From Stachybotrys elegans (taxonomy: Eukaryota; Ascomycota; Sordariomycetes; Hypocreales; Stachybotryaceae), in NCBI GenBank assembly GCA_020746835.1, contig JAGPNK010000028.1, positions 1-64,000 of the forward strand: a DNA stretch of 64,000 nucleotides. The letters run 5' to 3'. Position numbers and translations under genes: made by a program. Positions 1 through 8,327 of this stretch are shown here, piece after piece. Below the pieces are notes generated by a model. The model searched no databases. It was not told where the DNA came from and saw nothing but the letters and a program-made list of their open reading frames with translations. The first letter of the stretch is position 1. The number at the start of each line of letters is the position of its first letter.

Positions 1-278
1 TATGTTGCCCAAACCCCGGCGGAAAATACTGAGGTTGCAGCCATTACGATCAATGTACCGGACCGACTTTCAGGCGATCAGCAAGGAGAAGTAGCTATGC
101 GGACCTCCGCTGTCACTGGGCAAAGCCTTCCAGCAGTGCTTTCTTTGGAATGGGTTCTTTGCATGTTGGCAGACCCCTGCGGAAAATGCGGAGACTGCAG
201 CCACTACGATTAAGGTACCGAGCAAGGTGTGTGTCTAAAGAAGACCGACAAGGAATAATCCCTGCCACCTAAGTCTTG
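1..278 (-). repeat. Imperfect direct repeat, two ~48-bp copies 160 bp apart
   Basis: Two similar blocks lie at about 13-60 and 173-220. They share the core ggaaaat..gag..tgcagcca.tacgat..ggtacc, with most differences being transitions. On the minus strand each copy can be read as a related peptide, roughly RYxxRxGCxLxIFRRGL. They may therefore be the remains of duplicated exons or genes rather than simple non-coding repeats. The two copies are not in the same frame and I see no complete gene, so this is recorded as a repeat with coding potential. Confidence 0.5.
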
Positions 279-968
279 TTATCTTTGCATTAGCGCGAGC
301 CATGGTGGAGTACTGGGCCATGCAGGCGTTGTGAGTGTCGAGGTGGGATTCTGACGTATTCTTCTGTTAGTGGAGTAAATTGAAGGAGGGACAAAGCAAT
401 CACGTACATTTGTAAAAGTAGTCGAGAAGCCGCCATCGTCGATGTCGCTCATACTCATCAAGAGCCAACGCTGGGCTGGCTGGTAGACACTGGTGTCAAT
501 ATTGGGGCTCATGAAGAGCGGATTGCCTCGATGGCAGTCGAGCCAATAGTCGGAGCCATTGTGGACGTTAATGAAGCGGTAGTATGGCAGCCTCGACGTT
601 TCGTTGCCCCAGTCTGCAATGTCCCACTTCTGCTCGTCGCCGCCGTGAGAGTCGGCCAGACATGGCTGGGTCTGGCCTTCGGCAATTTCGGTTTCGTTGA
701 AACAAGTTGCCAATTGCTTGCGCAGGTTCGTTACCGAGGAACGGAGAGCGTATCGGCCGGGGCGGTCGTCGACGGATTGGAATTGCCACCGATGGCCAGT
801 TGCGCCCCAGAGGCCGAGAGCGCCGGTGTCCGCGTTCGTAACTTGGAGCTCCGAATTCAAGTCGTCATCGGCGTAGTCGTCGACTCGAGCCTCGCTGACT
901 TGGTACCATACATTTGGGTCGATGTCGGTCGCGGGTGCGAAATTGGGTTCTGGATCCGAGTCGGCCAT
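279..968 (-). CDS. Hypothetical protein, possible ricin-B/beta-trefoil-like fold
   Basis: The ATG at 968 opens a 229-residue reading frame. Spacing of Trp and aromatic residues recalls fungal ricin-B-like proteins: a WYQVSEA segment near residue 21, HRWQFQSV near 58, QKWDIADW near 113 and QRWLLMSMS near 166. This is a resemblance, not a firm family call. A GTACGT donor near 406 and a CACTAACAG acceptor about 44 bp later could mark an intron that would change the last ~40 residues. Upstream of the ATG the frame stays open for 16 codons with hydrophobic residues but has no ATG, so a signal peptide may lie on a missed exon. There is no link to the neighbouring COX10. Confidence 0.4.
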   Translation of the reverse strand: MADSDPEPNFAPATDIDPNVWYQVSEARVDDYADDDLNSELQVTNADTGALGLWGATGHRWQFQSVDDRPGRYALRSSVTNLRKQLATCFNETEIAEGQTQPCLADSHGGDEQKWDIADWGNETSRLPYYRFINVHNGSDYWLDCHRGNPLFMSPNIDTSVYQPAQRWLLMSMSDIDDGGFSTTFTNVRDCFVPPSIYSTNRRIRQNPTSTLTTPAWPSTPPWLALMQR

Positions 969-1138
969 TGCGAAAGCCTTGACGCTCGTGATTAGAAAAG
1001 TGGCTGGGCGCTTAAATCATTGATGGAACTTTGTAGAGTATCATCAGAAGACAGGACGATGAGGGCGAGCCGATCGTGAGCCGCCGTGCTTGGTGCCTGC
1101 GTCATGTACGTGTAGCGTGTCTGATGCGCGCCATCTCG

Positions 1139-1213
1139 ATGAGTGTGTGTGTGTGCGTATGTGTGTGTGCGTATGTGTGTATGCGTTTGTGTATGTGTGT
1201 TTGTGTGTGTGTG
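1139..1213. repeat. (GT)n microsatellite with interruptions
   Basis: About 70 bp of alternating gt broken by gcgtat and gtatgc units lies between the 3' side of COX10 and the 5' side of the gene at 279-968. A short cata-rich run follows at about 1425-1444. The six-frame translations here are only Val/Cys and Thr/His low-complexity strings, so nothing in 969-1485 looks coding. Confidence 0.9.
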
Positions 1214-1485
1214 GAAATGTCTGTGTTAGTATGAGGTGCTCACGGCATTGCTCGTGTATGTGTACAAGTAGGAATTGGAGGACAAGGAGCAGATCTGCCA
1301 ATTATACCACCATCAAGCGCTGCACCACTGCCCCCTTCTTGCCGCCTTGTCAGACCAGCCGCCCGTGATGTCAAACAAGATGCAAGCCTTTATTGTTACA
1401 AGCCGACATATCCTGACACAGATAGATACATACATACATACACACAAAAGAGAGAAAGGGTCCCCATACTCATACACTCAATCCG

Positions 1486-2970
1486 CTACCGCGCTGCCGT
1501 CTCAGCCTTATGCGCCATGCCAACCATGTCCACCTCCTCATCGTCCTCCCACACGCCATCCTCGTCCTCATCCGGCACCCCAAACACGCTCCTCCACGCC
1601 CTCGCCCACATTCCCTTCTTGTGCAGCAGCGCCAGGATCATCACACCGGGCAGGTGCCACACGCTCGCCCAGAACAATCCCCTCGCACTGCCCGCATGGC
1701 CCTCGTGCCGCCAGAAGCGCACCGCCTCCCTCACGATCCACACGTTGATCGGCAGACTCGTCGCGGCAAAGGACCAATCCGTCACGCCCGCCGCGCACAG
1801 CGCAAAGCACAACGGCGCGAAAACCACGCTGTACCTCAGGGCGACGCGTGCGTTTCGCGCGGGGTTCGTGCACGCGAGCATGCGCAGACCCGCGGCTTTG
1901 TAATCCTCGCGGATGGACCAGCTCACCGCCATGAAGTGCGGGAACTGCCATGCGAAGAGCAGACCCGCGAGCAGCCAGCCACCGATGGAGGAGCCGTCGC
2001 TGGCGAAGAGGAGTTCCTTCCAGGAGCCGTCGCGGGTGGCGACTTCGCCGGCGGCAGCGGCCCAGCCCATCAAAGGGGGAATGCCACCGACGAGACCGCC
2101 AACCCAAGTGTTTGTGACGCTGAAGGCCTTGAGGGGCGTATATATGCCTGCGTAGAGTACAATGTTGGATAACCCGAGGAAGGAGACCGTAGGGTTAACA
2201 CCAAAGTACAAGGCTGCCACGCCTGCCGCGCCTGACAGCACCGCGAAGAGGACGGCGCTGCGGGTTGACAGCAACCGTCTGACCAGCGGCCTATTCCTCG
2301 TTCTTGACATGATGGCGTCTGTCTTGGTTTCGTACAGCATGTTGAGTGCGTTGGCGCTGCTACTGCATAGGAATGTGCCGACCGTGAGGAATAGCAGAGT
2401 CAGCGGGCTGAGCGAGGGTATCTCGGTTGTGCTTGCGCTGAGCAGTTCGGGGACGGGGTACAGCGCGTATGATGCCATGGCCGTGAGTGTGACCAGCATA
2501 GTGAGGCGCGGTTTGGACAGGGAAAGAAGGGTGGCGAGGGTGCGGCGGAGCGAGTTGGACGGGTGTGCGGCGGCGGCAGTCGTAAGGATAGAAGAGGCAT
2601 TGTCGGGGAGCACGGAGGACGAGTCGGGGTCTGCCGCCGAGTCGATTTTCCGTTGGGCCTGTCGCCTGCGATGTGGAGGCAGTTCGGAGGGGGATTGTGG
2701 TGTTTGCGTAGCGTCAATGACTGGTGGCGCTGTAGATGTCGAGGATGCTCGTAGTTTTGACGTCGGAACAAGCCGATCGAGGCATGTCGATCGGTCGAAC
2801 AGCCTATTCGATATGAAGAAGATAGTCGGTGACAACGGCGTGCTAGAAGCAGCGCGAGGGGCCTGTAACCCAACGGCAGAGGCGAAAGAGCGGCATTGCG
2901 TTCGGGCGAGGAACCGCGGGAGGTCGGCCGCGTAGCAAACGGGGAATGGGAATCGTCGGGGTCGCATCAT
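1486..2970 (-). CDS. COX10: COX10, mitochondrial protoheme IX farnesyltransferase
   Basis: This UbiA-superfamily enzyme farnesylates protoheme to heme O, the first step of heme A synthesis for cytochrome c oxidase, in the mitochondrial inner membrane. The 494-residue single-exon frame starts at an ATG-ATG pair. A basic, Arg/Ser-rich N-terminus of ~130 residues fits a mitochondrial presequence plus linker. The membrane domain starts near SLSKPRLTMLV. The prenyltransferase signature follows: an N-x3-E..D motif (NMLYETKTDAIMSRT) followed by RNRPLV, then the conserved AGIYTPLK and the second-motif region WQFPHFMAVSW. Length is normal for fungal COX10. It is the only clear housekeeping gene here and has high GC. 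The C-terminal tail is acidic. No broken residues are seen. Confidence 0.95.
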   Translation of the reverse strand: MMRPRRFPFPVCYAADLPRFLARTQCRSFASAVGLQAPRAASSTPLSPTIFFISNRLFDRSTCLDRLVPTSKLRASSTSTAPPVIDATQTPQSPSELPPHRRRQAQRKIDSAADPDSSSVLPDNASSILTTAAAAHPSNSLRRTLATLLSLSKPRLTMLVTLTAMASYALYPVPELLSASTTEIPSLSPLTLLFLTVGTFLCSSSANALNMLYETKTDAIMSRTRNRPLVRRLLSTRSAVLFAVLSGAAGVAALYFGVNPTVSFLGLSNIVLYAGIYTPLKAFSVTNTWVGGLVGGIPPLMGWAAAAGEVATRDGSWKELLFASDGSSIGGWLLAGLLFAWQFPHFMAVSWSIREDYKAAGLRMLACTNPARNARVALRYSVVFAPLCFALCAAGVTDWSFAATSLPINVWIVREAVRFWRHEGHAGSARGLFWASVWHLPGVMILALLHKKGMWARAWRSVFGVPDEDEDGVWEDDEEVDMVGMAHKAETAAR

Positions 2971-3553
2971 GCACGGCTGAGGGGACCGCGCGTGGCGTTT
3001 GAAAGGGGTTGAGACAGCAGTAGAAGCTCAAGATAATGTCATGAGCAGATGATGAGGGGTGGTGCGGTCGCAATGGCGTGGGTTCGAGGGCGTGGTTGGG
3101 TGTGGGCTTTGCGTCGGGTGAAGCTTGAGAAATCTCGCAATCTAGCCCGAATCGGAATCCCGACCTTTTCCCACAATGGTGGGCCAACGGTGAGCTACCC
3201 TAGACCCAACGGACTCAGCGGACTCGATGATCACGGAACATCATCGTGAGATCCCGAGTATTGCCTTACCTATTCATTCTGTTGCAATGCAGACATTGCA
3301 TTAATGTGTTATTCTTTTTCAATTTTCCTCTCAAAGGGGTGTCGGTCAAGTTCCGATTGCTGACGCAAGCTCATGCAGACGTTGCATGTTAACGTTAATG
3401 TGGAAGAGGCGTTGGAGTTTCGGCTTGGTCGGGGTAATTGCTCCCATTCTGGGATCAGGTGAGGAGCAGCACTTCCCAGATACAACATCCACTGCTATCC
3501 TCATTCTTCTCAACTAAGCAAGTCGTCGCCGAGATCTGGAAAGGAGTAACGAG
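2971..3553. promoter_or_regulatory. Divergent intergenic region between COX10 and the transaldolase-like gene
   Basis: About 580 bp separate the two divergent start codons. Several gttgcat/cattgca-type motifs occur at 3283-3390 (aatgcagacattgcatt, cagacgttgcatg). No open frame in the stretch looks coding. The role as a shared promoter is inferred from gene orientation only. Confidence 0.4.
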
Positions 3554-4338
3554 ATGGCCCCTCAAGCCATGCCCACCCTTCTCGATGCCCTCCGCGAGAG
3601 GACGCAGGTCGATTGCGACACCATGGATTACGAACGTAAGCAAATCGCAAGTTTGTGGTGATGGCTTCTGACCGATCTGGCAGTGGCCAAGGAACTGGGC
3701 CCGTTCGTGGACTGCACATCCAACCAGGCCATTGCATATTTTGAACTTTCGAGGCCGGCAACGGGGGACAGTCTCTTGCACCACGATGCTCTCATCAAGG
3801 AAGCGATCAAGTCGGCCCGGGATCAATTGCAGCAATTACAGGGCCCGATCACTTTCGAGGAATTCGTGGTGGAAATCATGGTCAGTCAGCAATGACTGCA
3901 ACAGGAAGCAGAGCTTTTGCTGATGCGCAACGCAGATGGTCAAGCTCCAATTACTCTTCATCCCGTACGTGACGGGATATGTGCACGTGCAGACCAACAC
4001 CAAGTACTCGTACTGCACCAAGAGTACGATAGAAAATGCCAAGAGTGAGTGTTCCCCATGTCCGAATTACAATCATGGCCGTGCTGATATATATGTATGC
4101 AAGGAATCGTTGCCATTTTCGAGGCCCTTGCGCCCGAGCTAGGCACCAAGCGACTGTGCATCAAGATCCCCTCGACATGGGAGGGTCTGCAGGCGTGCAT
4201 GGCGCTGGAATTCGAGGGCATCAGAACGCTAGCAACGACCATGTTCTGCATGGAGCAGGCTGTGCTGGCCGAGCGCGTTGGCTGCACCTACATTGCGCCG
4301 TATGTCAATGAGCTCAAAGTGCACTTTGACAAAGGGTG
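3554..4338 (+). pseudogene. Transaldolase-like gene lacking the C-terminal third
   Basis: The spliced product matches the fungal transaldolase family closely from its start. Exons are about 3554-3635, 3684-3880, 3935-4045 and 4106-4338. Motifs seen are LLDALRERTQVDCDT, FVDCTSNQAIAYFEL, YVTGYVHVQTN, LCIKIPSTWEG (with the Schiff-base Lys) and CTYIAPYVNELKVHFDKG. A TGA follows directly. Family members continue for roughly another 80-100 residues and complete the barrel, and nothing downstream resembles that part. The coding sequence therefore seems cut and joined to unrelated DNA, although the introns and catalytic Lys are intact. A functional shortened protein is possible but unlikely. Confidence 0.75.
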
Positions 4339-4457
4339 AGCAGACATGCTATCCAACTGAGACGGACTACAGCCCTGGACGCCTCGGTTATCGCATCCAC
4401 AATAGCCACGGATGTAAGTACAGCTCTGCCGATGAGGTATGCTTCTAACCTGATTAG

Positions 4458-5107
4458 TTTCTCTCGGTTGGCAGCCTTTGGTCAGGTGGTGTTCAGGATA
4501 GACTGCCTATAATATCTCTACGCTTTCTGCCCTTCGCGTTTATTGCGGCAATGACCCTGCTACTTCTTTCTACAACGATCGACGAACGATATAGCACTGC
4601 CAGGATAGCATGTTTCATTACAGCCACCAATCTCGGCAGGCTCTGGATTCTAGGCGAGTGGCTTCTATTCATGCGTCAGGCAGTTCAGGAAAAGGTCACA
4701 AGGCGTTACTGGTTCATTATCTCCATTTACTTCTTGGCCTTCCTAGCAACCGCGGTATTCTCAGTGATCTTTGGGGCAGGAGCACTGTCGCAGGAAGGAC
4801 TCCCTCCTGTTTGGACTCCGTTCTCCATGATACTTTCAAAGCATGCTGATATTATGTCTAGGTCATCTCGCTGGTGTTTGCGATCCGTTTCTTAATTTCC
4901 CAGACCTTTCCGCTCGTTAACGATGCTATAGAGAACTTCAAGGCTCGCAACAAACCGAAAAATCCCGAGCGAGAAGTACCAAGAAATAGGCTTCAAACTG
5001 CTGCCAGAGGAGAAGATGAAGAATGGCCGCTTTCAAAAATGCCGTCTTCCTCCACTGTATCACCAGTAGGAGGCGCAGACTCGGAAGGAGACGGAGATCC
5101 GCAATGA
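4458..5107 (+). pseudogene. C-terminal fragment of an unknown multi-pass membrane protein
   Basis: An open frame enters without an upstream ATG (LWSGGVQDRLPIISLRF) and carries three or four hydrophobic helices (FAFIAAMTLLLL, ACFITATNLGRLWIL, YWFIISIYFLAFLATAVFSVIF). A 53-bp phase-0 intron at about 4809-4861 leads to a further helix beginning VISLVFAIRFLI. A polar tail rich in Glu, Lys and Ser ends at 5107. I do not recognise the family. It starts just where the transaldolase homology stops, so it is either the 3' part of a disrupted gene or the second half of a chimeric transcript. Confidence 0.45.
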
Positions 5108-5430
5108 AGGGCCAGAGCCTGGGCTAGCAAATGGTCATGGACGAGGGAAACATGAGAGACACGTCAGAACGAACCTCCCCAAGCATGGACGACCGACTGG
5201 CGTTCAAGCTTGTGACAAAGGACATTCCAACAACCAGCGTAAGTTCCGCTAATATCCTAATGACAAGCAATCACACTGCACATTAAGCTGAAGCGCCTTA
5301 CGCTAGATCTGCAATCAGCAACTGTTACTCGAAGATGAATGCTGTTGACGAAGAGCCTGGGTCATCGCGGTTGATATAAGGTAGCTATTGGGTAGAGTAA
5401 TGGATCAGATAGAAGAAGACATGGCTTACT
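5108..5430. other. Intergenic, no gene seen
   Basis: In another frame, 5150-5240 can be read as a short Met- and Asp-rich peptide ending at a possible donor (gtaagt at 5239). It may be a frame-shifted tail of the membrane-protein fragment. Nothing else is supported. Confidence 0.3.
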
Positions 5431-6057
5431 TTACTCCGTTTCATATACTGCAGCACGTCTCTTCCGCCGGACCCAGACCTTCAACAAAGCTACGGCGAAC
5501 GCCTTAGCAGAGCTGCAAGGCCCTGGCTTACGAAGGCTTCCGTAAAGTTCGCGCTTGTACATTTTTTTCCTCCTCAAGTTTCTCCATCGCGAGTCTCTCC
5601 ATCGCGAGTCTCTCCACCGTGAGTTTCTCATTCTTGGCTTGCAATGGCTTCCGTACTGCTTGCGCACATATTCATCATGTTCAGAACCAAGGCCCATCTC
5701 CCCCCTTCCCCCAAAGCTAGCCACGGACTTTTTGTACGCCCTGAACTGTTTAGAGGTGATTTGCACCCCATCTCTTTCGCCTTCGAATCGTTTGAGTACA
5801 TAATAGCCACGCTCTTTCCATGATGCTATTAGGATCATATCTATCTCAGCTTCATTCAATGGCGCTGATTGCTGATATTTGCCTTGAGGGGACTCGATGG
5901 AAGCGACAGCATCGTCAGGTGATGCAACATCATTCGCATTCGAAGAAGACGGTTCTTCCTTGAGCTTGGAAACCTTCGAAGATATCGAACTGGATTCATC
6001 GGGGATTGGTGGAACGGGCTTTTCGATCGGAACAAGCTGGGTCTTGTCGTCGTTCAT
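5431..6057 (-). CDS. Hypothetical protein with 15-bp tandem repeats and a probable frameshift
   Basis: From the ATG at 6057 the frame gives about 208 residues. The N-terminal half is Ser/Pro/Glu-rich and low in complexity. The middle contains MILIASWKERGYYVLKRFEG and KSVASFGGRGEMGLGSEHDEYV. The C-terminus is odd: three 15-bp repeats (about 5585-5629) read as RWRDS units. In the next frame the same DNA reads as a regular heptad-like series VERLAMERLAMEKLEEE followed by a stop. The amphipathic version looks like the original coiled coil, which implies a one-base indel near 5650. The family is not recognised. Confidence 0.4.
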   Translation of the reverse strand: MNDDKTQLVPIEKPVPPIPDESSSISSKVSKLKEEPSSSNANDVASPDDAVASIESPQGKYQQSAPLNEAEIDMILIASWKERGYYVLKRFEGERDGVQITSKQFRAYKKSVASFGGRGEMGLGSEHDEYVRKQYGSHCKPRMRNSRWRDSRWRDSRWRNLRRKKMYKRELYGSLRKPGPCSSAKAFAVALLKVWVRRKRRAAVYETE

Positions 6058-6081
6058 TGCAGAATCGGCCGGGCCAACCAC

Positions 6082-7006
6082 TTGTTTCTCTTCTGGGCTT
6101 GTGTGAGCACCTCATACCAAGTCGCAAGAGCCACGATAGAGTGCTAACTACGAGAAAGCCGAATTCACCCTCGCACACGACAAGGAAGTAGCTAAGATAG
6201 ATTGGGCAGACAATGGAAGTCCATGTGTCGCGCTTGCGCTCTCCGCTTGGTTTTCACACGGCTGGACGGCTCTCGAGCTTCAACGATACGGGAGAATCAA
6301 GGCCCTGTTCCACAACCCTGACGCCGGTTCGAACCCGATTGCCGCTCAGCTCATTGCAAAGGATCTCGCAACAGACATACTCGCCGGTGAGAGGGATCCG
6401 CTCACGCATCTTGCACAATGGCCTGTCAGATAATTTAAAAATCAGGTGTGGTAAACACCGCCGAAGGGGAGATAATACCACCAAACGTAAGCCGAACTTC
6501 AAGTGTATTAGTCTGCTTATTGGTAACTTGTTAATGCAGCGTGCGCTCGTTAAAGTTTGGGTATGCGTAGAACGCGAACTGGATGCCTGCGGATCAGGTA
6601 TCCCACAGGCAAGTTCTTGAACTGAGGTGCCGGGGTTGTGCGGCGGGGAAAAGTGGGACGGCGTTCTCGTCTGCAGCTTCGCTGGTCTTCGCACGACAAG
6701 GGTCCAGCAACGAGGATCTCAGCTCAATTGGTTGGTGACGTCCCTGCCCTGGCGGGAGATGCCTGGTGGGGAAACGGGAGCGTCCGCAACCTGCGGACGC
6801 TGCGGATAATTATGGGTTCGAAGGGGACTCTCTCGTCAGCTGACCCAGCTTCCAATACTCCTTGTGCGTTAGCTCATGCAGTCTAGTATGAATGAGCTGG
6901 TCAGTTGAGGCTTTTGAGGCTCTGCCGAGAGAATTGAGATCTCTCGGCTGTTCTCTGTGCTTGAGGTGTTGGGACGGACCATAACCAGAAGCGAGCAGGG
7001 AGCGGA
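6082..7006. other. Intergenic, no gene seen; one GC-rich perfect inverted repeat
   Basis: Roughly 0.9 kb without a convincing frame. At about 6779-6799 the sequence gcgtccgca-acc-tgcggacgc is a perfect 9-bp inverted repeat. It contains a CCG-N7-CGG arrangement of the kind bound by zinc-cluster regulators. It lies ~340 bp upstream of the KP4-like gene, so an operator role is possible but unproven. Confidence 0.4.
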
Positions 7007-7013
7007 TATAAAA
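7007..7013 (+). promoter_or_regulatory. TATA box of the KP4-like gene
   Basis: A tataaaa match sits about 125 bp upstream of the ATG at 7135. The intervening leader is pyrimidine- and A-rich, as in many highly expressed fungal secreted-protein genes. Confidence 0.5.
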
Positions 7014-7134
7014 GGATTGCCAGTCGCTGTCTATTTTTCTGTCTAGCATCGGATCAAACACTTGAAACTTCGCCATTTACAACCAGCTCACTTCAAATCT
7101 ACCTTCTTCTCAAAAGATTCTTTACCTTTACAAG

Positions 7135-7664
7135 ATGCAGTTTAAATTCGCCCTCTTCGCTCTTGCGCCCTTGGTTTCTGGGCTTGGTATCAATTGCCGG
7201 GGCAGCAGTAACTGCGGTAAGCATTCCAATTGACGCTATCTCTCAACCTCTATTAAACCAATCCTAGGGCCGCTAGGGGGTGCAGGTCACAGCCTTGAAT
7301 GGCTGGTTAATACCATTAATAACAATCTTGATATGAACCGCCGCTATGGTAATGGCCAGAAGATTGCCTGTTCAGAGTATATCTTACTTCTCCCTCATGC
7401 TGCCTCAAGTAGACGCTAATCGTCACTATGATTTATAGGGCCAACCTTGGAGTTTCTGGAATTTGCATCTTCCCCCAGACTCTACCCGCAGGTGAAACAG
7501 TTGGCGGCCAAGCACTTAAGGATCGCCTGCGAGACCTTCGCACTCATGGGTGTACTGTTTGTGGAAGCGTTCCAACGCGCTTCCCCCAGGTTAATGACGT
7601 TGCGTATGGGCAAATTACATCCAATGCTGTTACTAATACTGATGGATGCCATGGAATGTGCTGA
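7135..7664 (+). CDS. KP4-like secreted killer-toxin-family protein
   Basis: Three exons are supported: 7135-7216, 7268-7376 and 7439-7664. Introns of 51 and 62 bp have GTAAGC or GTATAT donors and keep the frame. The first ~17 residues form a typical signal peptide (MQFKFALFALAPLVSG). The mature part has the KP4 layout: an INCRGSSNCG opening, a GNGQKIAC segment, ICIFPQ, an HGCTVCGSVP block and a GQITSNAV segment near the C-terminus, with many conserved cysteines. KP4, first known from an Ustilago virus, blocks calcium uptake in sensitive cells, and ascomycete genomes often carry nuclear homologues. No break is seen. Targets of this copy cannot be inferred. Confidence 0.85.
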
Positions 7665-8327
7665 AAGGTTTTGTTGAGAATTATGCAGTATATTCTTGAC
7701 ATGAATGGTCGCAGATTGCAGTTTTGGGGTAGGACGCAGCAGTATTAGGTAGATATTATATTCATTATCTAGCTACTAGATAATGTATGAAGATTTCCAT
7801 CTGCATGTGGGAAGAAAGGCCGAGCATCAGAGATGGAGTACATGTGACGAACCTTGGTGTGAAGTGCAGTGAGATATGCAGCTGCCGGCAGTAAGATGCT
7901 TCCCAATACACGCTCATCACATCAACAAGTAAAATCCGTGCTCACCAACTCATAATCAGATATGCAGGGTTATTCTCTTCCCAGGTTTCACATCAAGTGG
8001 CAGTTTTAATAGGCGTGGAAATTTTCACGTCAACGCTCTTGAGCAGGTCCATGCTCTCCATGTCTTCCACTGCACCGCCTAGCTTGGTAGGGTCAATGGT
8101 AACGGGGTCCACGGCTTCCATCTGCGACGCCAAAGAATGATCGACGGGATGTCGAGCTGGCCTCCGAAATGACAGATGCACATGCCAGACCAGATGGAAG
8201 GCTCTGACTGACTACAACCACACAAGGTTGCCAGTGCCCAGCTGGGAAGCTTCGGTTGACTCAGTCTAGAGGTTATATGGTTGTATTTGCAGTCTTTCTC
8301 GAGTTTGAAGAAAGCAATTGCCCTACA
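7665..8327. other. Intergenic, no confident gene
   Basis: A 62-residue minus-strand frame at 7993-8181 (ending in KISTPIKTAT) lies downstream of the C2H2 factor. It could be one more 3' exon of it, joined through a GTTAGT donor near 8334. This is not supported by a recognisable domain. Confidence 0.3.

Noticed and set aside
1090..1368. Val/Cys-rich frame over the GT microsatellite
   Set aside because: It is the translation of a dinucleotide repeat and has no gene context.
1510..2172. 220-residue plus-strand frame
   Set aside because: It is antisense to COX10, whose frame has clear family motifs.
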